Positions 5,950 through 9,188 of a stretch of 9,188 nt of DNA are shown here, piece after piece. Source of the DNA: an uncultured Lachnospiraceae bacterium. GTDB lineage: Bacteria; Bacillota; Clostridia; Lachnospirales; Lachnospiraceae. The notes beneath the pieces are model-generated. The model saw nothing but the letters and a program-made list of their open reading frames with translations. It was not told the DNA's origin and did no database searches. Both the position numbers and the translations under genes were made by a program. The stretch's first letter is position 1. Each line of letters starts with the position of its first letter. The stretch covers positions 1 to 9,188 of the forward strand of contig CAJTZB010000099.1 of the NCBI GenBank assembly GCA_910583815.1. The letters run 5' to 3'.

Positions 5950-5959
5950 ATGGCAGCAT
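5950..5959 (+). repeat. Right flanking direct repeat (putative target-site duplication)
   Basis: Second exact copy of ATGGCAGCAT, directly after the right inverted repeat. It is followed by AATATGCG and the kptA ribosome binding site AAAGGAG (5968-5974). Joining the sequence before the left copy to this copy gives a plausible uninterrupted short leader for kptA. Confidence 0.7.
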
Positions 5960-5984
5960 AATATGCGAAAGGAGCAAGCATGAC

Positions 5985-6536
5985 ATGGGGAAATTTGATA
6001 AATTAAGTGTATTTTTAAGCTTGGTGCTGCGCCATAATCCCGGTGCAGCTAATATTACAGTAGATGAACATGGGTGGGCCGATGTAGAGGAACTTTTAGC
6101 AGGTGTCAACGGCGCCGGATGGAAAATTGACAGAAAAATACTGGAAGAAATTGTAGCAACGGACAGCAAGCAAAGATACAGTTTTAACCAGGATGGAACA
6201 TTAATCAGGGCGAATCAGGGACACAGCATTCCGGTGGATGTCGAGCTGAAAAAGCAGGAGCCGCCGGAAATTTTATATCATGGGACGGCAGACAGGTTCC
6301 TTGATGCAATAGAACGAGAGGGGATAAAGCCGATGAGCCGGCTATATGTCCATCTTTCGAAGGATGCGGATACTGCTTTTAAAGTAGGGAAGCGCCACGG
6401 AACTCCGGTTGTCCTGAAAATACACAGTGGGGAGATGCATAGGTCGGGGCAGGAGTTTTATTTGTCGGAAAACGGCGTATGGCTGACAAAGCAGGTGGAT
6501 GTCATGTATTTTGAAAGGCTGAATGGAGGGAAGTGA
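5985..6536 (+). CDS. kptA: RNA 2'-phosphotransferase (Tpt1/KptA family)
   Basis: NAD+-dependent enzyme that removes an internal RNA 2'-phosphate in two steps through an ADP-ribosylated intermediate, giving ADP-ribose 1'',2''-cyclic phosphate. In fungi this finishes tRNA splicing; the physiological substrate in bacteria is unknown. The N-terminal winged-helix lobe opens with LSVFLSLVLRHNPG (R16, H17). IRANQGHS gives R75 and H80. The NAD-binding lobe shows ILYHGTADRFLDAI (98-110), SRLYVHLS (R119, H123) and the closing FYLSENGVWLT. These fit the family's Arg-His-Arg-Arg catalytic set, so the enzyme looks active. Length 183 is normal. AAAGGAG (5968-5974) serves the ATG at 5985. An out-of-frame ATG at 5980 sits closer and encodes only eight codons. 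The end adjoins a GNAT gene. Confidence 0.93.
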   Translation: MGKFDKLSVFLSLVLRHNPGAANITVDEHGWADVEELLAGVNGAGWKIDRKILEEIVATDSKQRYSFNQDGTLIRANQGHSIPVDVELKKQEPPEILYHGTADRFLDAIEREGIKPMSRLYVHLSKDADTAFKVGKRHGTPVVLKIHSGEMHRSGQEFYLSENGVWLTKQVDVMYFERLNGGK

Positions 6537-6546
6537 GATAAGCAGT

Positions 6547-6990
6547 ATGATAAATTTCAGGGCAATCGATGAAGGGAACTTTGACACCATTATTCGGATG
6601 AAACGGCCGGATGGGGAGCGTTTTGTTGCGTCTAATGCATATTCTTTGGCACAGGCATGGCTTTACCGTGATGCGAATGATGTATATCCGGTTGCAATCT
6701 ACAATGAGGATGTGCCGGTAGGCTTTATGATGTTAGATGAGGATTTGGAAGAGAGATGCCTTGTGCTTTGGAGAATCATGTTTCCTGAGGAACATACAGG
6801 AAAGCATTATGGGACAGAAGCAATAGAACTGCTGATACGGTTGGCAAAAGAAAGCGGGAAATATGACAGTATGCTTCTTGACTGCGCCTTTGACAACGAG
6901 AGGGCAAGGCATGTATATGAAAAGCTTGGTTTTACAGACACAGGCAAGACAGAGAATGGTGAGAAAATATTTAAACTGGAATTGACCTGA
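6547..6990 (+). CDS. GNAT N-acetyltransferase, spermine/spermidine acetyltransferase (BltD)-like
   Basis: Single-domain GNAT that would use acetyl-CoA to acetylate an amine. The opening INFRAIDEGNFD, the ERFVASNAYSLAQAWLYRD segment, VYPVAIYNEDVPVGFMMLD and the end NERARHVYEKLGF resemble Bacillus BltD, a polyamine acetyltransferase. The acetyl-CoA loop appears as HTGKHYGTEAIELLI, where Gln is replaced by Thr and the second Gly by Tyr relative to Q-x-x-G-x-G, a tolerated variation. I take ATG 6547 (147 residues) because it begins the conserved sequence. ATG 6523, overlapping kptA by 14 nt, would add eight residues, and GGAGGGAAG (6525-6533) is rather far from 6547. The gene probably shares a transcript with kptA. 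The polyamine substrate is inferred from resemblance only. Confidence 0.8.
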   Translation: MINFRAIDEGNFDTIIRMKRPDGERFVASNAYSLAQAWLYRDANDVYPVAIYNEDVPVGFMMLDEDLEERCLVLWRIMFPEEHTGKHYGTEAIELLIRLAKESGKYDSMLLDCAFDNERARHVYEKLGFTDTGKTENGEKIFKLELT

Positions 6991-7095
6991 GTCCGGTTGT
7001 ATTGCCATCTGTACACCGACGTTGGCTTCGGGACCTGGGAGTTACAGATTATTTTGCAGAGAGAGAACATAGTATTGCTGTGAGGAGGAGAGGAC

Positions 7096-7557
7096 ATGTG
7101 CTTAGTCTGCGACAGGATTGCAATGATTCAGAATGGGACAAACCGTTATTTTGTAAAGGAACTCAAAACAGGGTATGTTGTGATTGGAGATGTGCAGCAT
7201 TTTAGGGGATATGCTTTATTTCTTTGCAAAGAGCATAAAACGGAGCTGTTTCAGTTAGAGCAGAAACAAAAAGCGGAGTTTTTAGAAGAAATGTCTATAG
7301 TGGCAGAGGCGGTTGCCAAAGCATTTCACGCAGAAAAGATGAATTATGAGATGCTTGGCAATGGGGATACGCATCTGCATTGGCATCTGTTTCCAAGAAG
7401 AAGCGGAGATTTGGACGGATATGGAAATGATGGTAAGGGGCCTGTCTGGTGGTATCCAAGAGAGAAAATGTATAGCGAGGAAAATCAGCCGACAGAAAAA
7501 GAGTTAGAAGAGATGAAGCAGGCCTTGCTGACGGAACTGGAGGAATTGCTTCCATGA
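7096..7557 (+). CDS. HIT-family nucleotide hydrolase/transferase
   Basis: Histidine-triad protein. Family members hydrolyse or transfer nucleoside monophosphates (AMP-amines, ApnA-type dinucleotides) through a nucleotidyl-histidine intermediate. The triad is DTHLHWHLFPRR, with H93, H95 and H97; H95 is the expected nucleophile. N-terminal MCLVCDRI has the Cys-x-x-Cys pair often seen in HIT proteins and may bind zinc with later residues. The ~45 residues after the triad, including VWWYPREKMYSEENQP and an acidic Glu-rich C-terminus, are longer than in HinT-type proteins. This suggests a distinct subfamily of unknown substrate. Strong AGGAGG (7083-7088) fixes the ATG. It follows the first GNAT by 105 bp and overlaps the next GNAT by 4 bp (ATGA), so those two are translationally coupled. 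Confidence 0.88.
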   Translation: MCLVCDRIAMIQNGTNRYFVKELKTGYVVIGDVQHFRGYALFLCKEHKTELFQLEQKQKAEFLEEMSIVAEAVAKAFHAEKMNYEMLGNGDTHLHWHLFPRRSGDLDGYGNDGKGPVWWYPREKMYSEENQPTEKELEEMKQALLTELEELLP

Positions 7558-8024
7558 TGGCATCAGGATTAAAAGAAGTAGAACAAAGGGAAGAGAAAGA
7601 GCAGATAGCAAGAAGCATTCTTTCAGGGCTGCCGGAATGGTTTGGCCTTCCGGACAGTACGGAGAATTATGTCCAAAAGAGCAAGGATATGCCGTTTTGG
7701 GCCTATTACATAGAAAATGTAGCCATAGGATTTATTGCTTTAAAGGAGACAAGTAAGGCGACTGTGGAAATTTTTGTGATGGGTGTACAGAAAGACAGGC
7801 ATAGGCAAGGAGTAGGGGAATGCCTGTACCATGCACTGGAACAGTATGCAAAGGAGTCAGGATATTCTTTTGTGCAGGTCAAGACAGTGCAGATGGGGAA
7901 ATATGAAGAATATGACAGGACAAATCAGTTTTATATGAAAATGGGGTTTCAGGAACTGGAATGCTTCCCAACGCTTTGGGATGAGTGGAATCCGTGCCAG
8001 ATATATGTAAAAAGCATTCAATAA
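7554..8024 (+). CDS. GNAT N-acetyltransferase
   Basis: Single-domain acetyl-CoA-dependent N-acetyltransferase of unknown substrate. VAIGFIALKE (beta 2-3), VEIFVMGVQKDRHRQGVGECLYHAL (beta 4 and the R-Q-G-V-G acetyl-CoA pyrophosphate loop) and TNQFYMKMGFQELE are diagnostic. The opening LPEWFGLPDSTENYV and the ending FPTLWDEWNPCQIYV belong to a GNAT subgroup that I recognise as common in Firmicutes but without a defined substrate. The ATG at 7554 overlaps the HIT stop codon (ATGA), and TGGAGGAA (7538-7545) is upstream. A second ATG follows immediately at 7557. It is the last gene of the kptA cluster; no clear terminator is visible before the PadR promoter. Confidence 0.85.
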   Translation: MMASGLKEVEQREEKEQIARSILSGLPEWFGLPDSTENYVQKSKDMPFWAYYIENVAIGFIALKETSKATVEIFVMGVQKDRHRQGVGECLYHALEQYAKESGYSFVQVKTVQMGKYEEYDRTNQFYMKMGFQELECFPTLWDEWNPCQIYVKSIQ

Positions 8025-8071
8025 ACGGACAAACAATGATGAAAGTGATGAGGCAAAATAGGGACTGCTTC

Positions 8072-8100
8072 TTGACAACTATTACGGTTACTGATATAAT
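8072..8100 (+). promoter_or_regulatory. Perfect-consensus sigma-A promoter of the padR cassette
   Basis: TTGACA (8072-8077) and TATAAT (8095-8100) are separated by exactly 17 bp. Transcription would start near 8107, inside the right arm of the overlapping palindrome. A consensus promoter this strong is typical of genes held down by a repressor. Confidence 0.92.
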
Positions 8101-8119
8101 TATTACAGTAACCGTAATA
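8080..8119. promoter_or_regulatory. Palindromic operator over the padR promoter
   Basis: Perfect inverted repeat with 14-bp arms: TATTACGGTTACTG (8080-8093) and CAGTAACCGTAATA (8106-8119), separated by 12 bp holding the -10 box. The left arm fills the spacer between -35 and -10; the right arm covers the start site and touches the ribosome binding site AAAGGAGG (8119-8126). This is the layout of an autorepression operator, most simply bound by the PadR protein encoded next. Confidence 0.88.
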
Positions 8120-8130
8120 AAGGAGGCGTT

Positions 8131-8454
8131 ATGAGAGATAATGTAAAGGGAGGTGCGCTAACAGAAGTAACATTTTATATTCTTCTCTCTGTCTACTCAC
8201 CTAGACACGGTTACATGATTATGCAGTTTATAGAAGAGCAGACCGGAGGGCGGCTTTCGCTTGGGGCAGGCACGCTCTATGGTGCGCTGAACTCACTGCA
8301 GGAGAAAGGATGGATTGAACCATATGGAAGCAGTGAAGGCAGGAAAAAAGAGTACCTTATTACGGCACAAGGGAAAGAAATCGCGGAAAAGGAGCTTTTT
8401 AGGCTGCAGGAGCTTGTGAACATTGCTGTGGGAATTATGCAGCAGCCAAGTTGA
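8131..8454 (+). CDS. PadR-family transcriptional repressor
   Basis: Small winged-helix regulator of the PadR type (107 residues, PadR subfamily 2 size), expected to act as a DNA-binding dimer. LTEVTFYILLSVYSPRHGYMIMQFIEEQTGG contains the first helices and the family's HGY motif. LSLGAGTLYGALNSLQEKGWIEPY is the recognition helix region with the typical G-T-L-Y-x-x-L-x-x-L-x-x-x-G-x-I signature. GRKKEYLITAQGKEI is the wing. The C-terminal helix (ELFRLQELVNIAVGIMQQ) would form the dimer contact and ligand pocket. AAAGGAGG is 4 nt from the ATG. The gene lies directly under the palindromic operator, so autorepression relieved by a small ligand or drug is likely by family analogy. The stop overlaps a possible TTG start of the DUF2812 gene. 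Confidence 0.93.
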   Translation: MRDNVKGGALTEVTFYILLSVYSPRHGYMIMQFIEEQTGGRLSLGAGTLYGALNSLQEKGWIEPYGSSEGRKKEYLITAQGKEIAEKELFRLQELVNIAVGIMQQPS

Positions 8455-8477
8455 ACCGTTTAGGAAAAGAGAGCAGC

Positions 8478-9065
8478 ATGGGCAAGAAATGTTACCGCTA
8501 TTTTGGCGGCTTCTTAAGCGTACAGGAAACATGGCTGAATAAAATGGCAGAGAAAGGTTTTCGGCTTGTCCGCACCGGAAAAATGCTGTATGAATTTGAA
8601 GCATGTGAACCGGGGCAGGTAAGATACTGCGTGGAATTTATCGGACAGAAGCGAGAGGATAGCGCAGCAGAGTACCATGATTTTCTGGAAGATATGGGGT
8701 ATCGGGTGTTCTATAAAAATATCAATCTGAATTATTCCGTTGGGAAAATACGCTTGCGCCCGTGGGCAGAAGCCGGTGGAAGGATTGCGGCAAATGCTAC
8801 CACATATAACAGAGAATTGCTTATTGTAGAAAAAGAAAACGACGGAAAGGAATTCAAGCTTCATACAACTTACGAGGACAGGGAAACATACTGCAAGACG
8901 CTAAGAAACCCATATCTGTTTCTGTTTTTGCTGTTTGCTGCAATGGGTATCCTGATGCAGAGCTGGATGTGGGGCATATTTGCCGTACCGCTGCTGGTGC
9001 CGGTATTTTTCTACCAGATGGAGCTTCTGAAACTGAGAAAGCAGGCAAAATCAAAGGAGTGGTAA
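8478..9065 (+). CDS. DUF2812 membrane protein
   Basis: Member of the DUF2812 family, proteins of unknown function typically found next to PadR regulators in Firmicutes. The soluble N-terminal part (about 1-140) opens CYRYFGGFLSVQETWLNKMA and carries conserved-looking stretches GFRLVRTGKMLYEFE, FLEDMGYRVFYKNINLNYSVGK and RELLIVEKENDGKEFKLHTT. Then come two hydrophobic segments, roughly residues 148-166 (LFLFLLFAAMGILMQ) and 168-182 (MWGIFAVPLLVPVFF), and a basic tail, which suggests membrane anchoring with the domain in the cytoplasm. ATG 8478 gives 196 residues and begins the conserved sequence. TTG 8451, overlapping the padR stop, would add nine residues but lacks a ribosome binding site. 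It is very likely co-transcribed with padR and the next gene. Its function is unknown. Confidence 0.88.
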   Translation: MGKKCYRYFGGFLSVQETWLNKMAEKGFRLVRTGKMLYEFEACEPGQVRYCVEFIGQKREDSAAEYHDFLEDMGYRVFYKNINLNYSVGKIRLRPWAEAGGRIAANATTYNRELLIVEKENDGKEFKLHTTYEDRETYCKTLRNPYLFLFLLFAAMGILMQSWMWGIFAVPLLVPVFFYQMELLKLRKQAKSKEW

Positions 9066-9067
9066 AT

Positions 9068-9188
9068 ATGAAGAAATTTTTAGCGCAGCATAAGGCGCCT
9101 CTTATTCTGTCGGTCATTGTAGTTGTCGTTGTATTTGGTGTTTTTAGGCTGACTGGAGGTTCCGGAAAAGGTAGTGATCCGGATAGAA
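9068..9188 (+). CDS. Membrane-anchored or secreted protein, N-terminus only (cut by window end)
   Basis: Forty codons are visible from ATG 9068, 2 nt after the DUF2812 stop, with AAAGGAG (9053-9059) well placed inside the end of that gene. The start MKKFLAQHKAP is basic, followed by a single hydrophobic helix (LILSVIVVVVVFGVF), then a Gly/Ser-rich stretch (LTGGSGKGSDPDR). This is a signal-anchor or uncleaved signal peptide with an extracytoplasmic remainder. The N-terminus is compatible with a periplasmic-adaptor-type (HlyD/MacA-like) subunit of an efflux system, which PadR cassettes often control, but the visible part is too short to assign any family. Confidence 0.75.
   Translation, partial: MKKFLAQHKAPLILSVIVVVVVFGVFRLTGGSGKGSDPDR

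Noticed and set aside
5408..5984. Genomic-island integration at the tRNA-Thr 3' end
   Set aside because: Accessory genes do begin after the tRNA, but I see no repeat of the tRNA 3' end downstream and no integrase in the window.
7002..7205. Open frame crossing the GNAT-HIT spacer into the HIT gene
   Set aside because: It lacks a ribosome binding site, overlaps the well-supported HIT gene in another frame and has no recognisable domain.

Overview
This window looks like a chromosomal segment of a low-to-moderate GC Firmicute, most likely a Clostridia/Lachnospiraceae-type anaerobe. The reasons are strong AGGAGG-type ribosome binding sites, a sporulation sigma factor SigH, consensus TTGACA/TATAAT promoters, a PadR/DUF2812 pair, and a gene order close to the Bacillus/Clostridium ispF-cysE-cysS-mrnC-rlmB-sigH block. 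The taxonomic placement is inference from protein style and synteny, not from a search.

Left half (1-5479), housekeeping, all on the + strand: the 3' part of a CDP-alcohol phosphatidyltransferase (pgsA-like), ispF (isoprenoid MEP pathway), cysE and cysS (cysteine synthesis and cysteine charging of tRNA), mrnC (23S rRNA maturation), rlmB (23S rRNA methylation), sigH (stationary-phase/sporulation sigma factor), and a tRNA-Thr(GGU) 7 nt after the sigH stop. A strong intrinsic terminator at 5501-5538 closes the block. Compared with Bacillus subtilis, gltX (between ispF and cysE), rae1/yacP (between rlmB and sigH) and rpmG-secE-nusG (after sigH) are absent here.

Middle (5539-5984), non-coding: an extended -10 promoter, then a 302-bp foldback element (5648-5949). 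The element has perfect 21-bp terminal inverted repeats, imperfect self-complementarity along its whole length, and flanking 10-12 bp direct repeats. It has the structure of a MITE, and it sits in the presumed 5' leader of kptA, between promoter and ribosome binding site.

Right half (5985-9188), accessory: kptA (RNA 2'-phosphotransferase), a BltD-like GNAT acetyltransferase, a HIT-family nucleotide hydrolase/transferase and a second GNAT, tightly packed apart from a 105-bp gap before the HIT gene. Next comes a self-contained PadR cassette: a perfect-consensus sigma-A promoter overlaid by a 14-bp-arm palindromic operator, a small PadR repressor, a DUF2812 membrane protein, and the first 40 codons of another membrane-anchored protein cut by the window edge.

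No CRISPR array, phage genes, intact transposase or toxin-antitoxin pair is visible. The most unusual items are the foldback element in the kptA leader, the PadR operator-promoter, and the cysteine-rich 40-residue tail on IspF with hairpins just before cysE.
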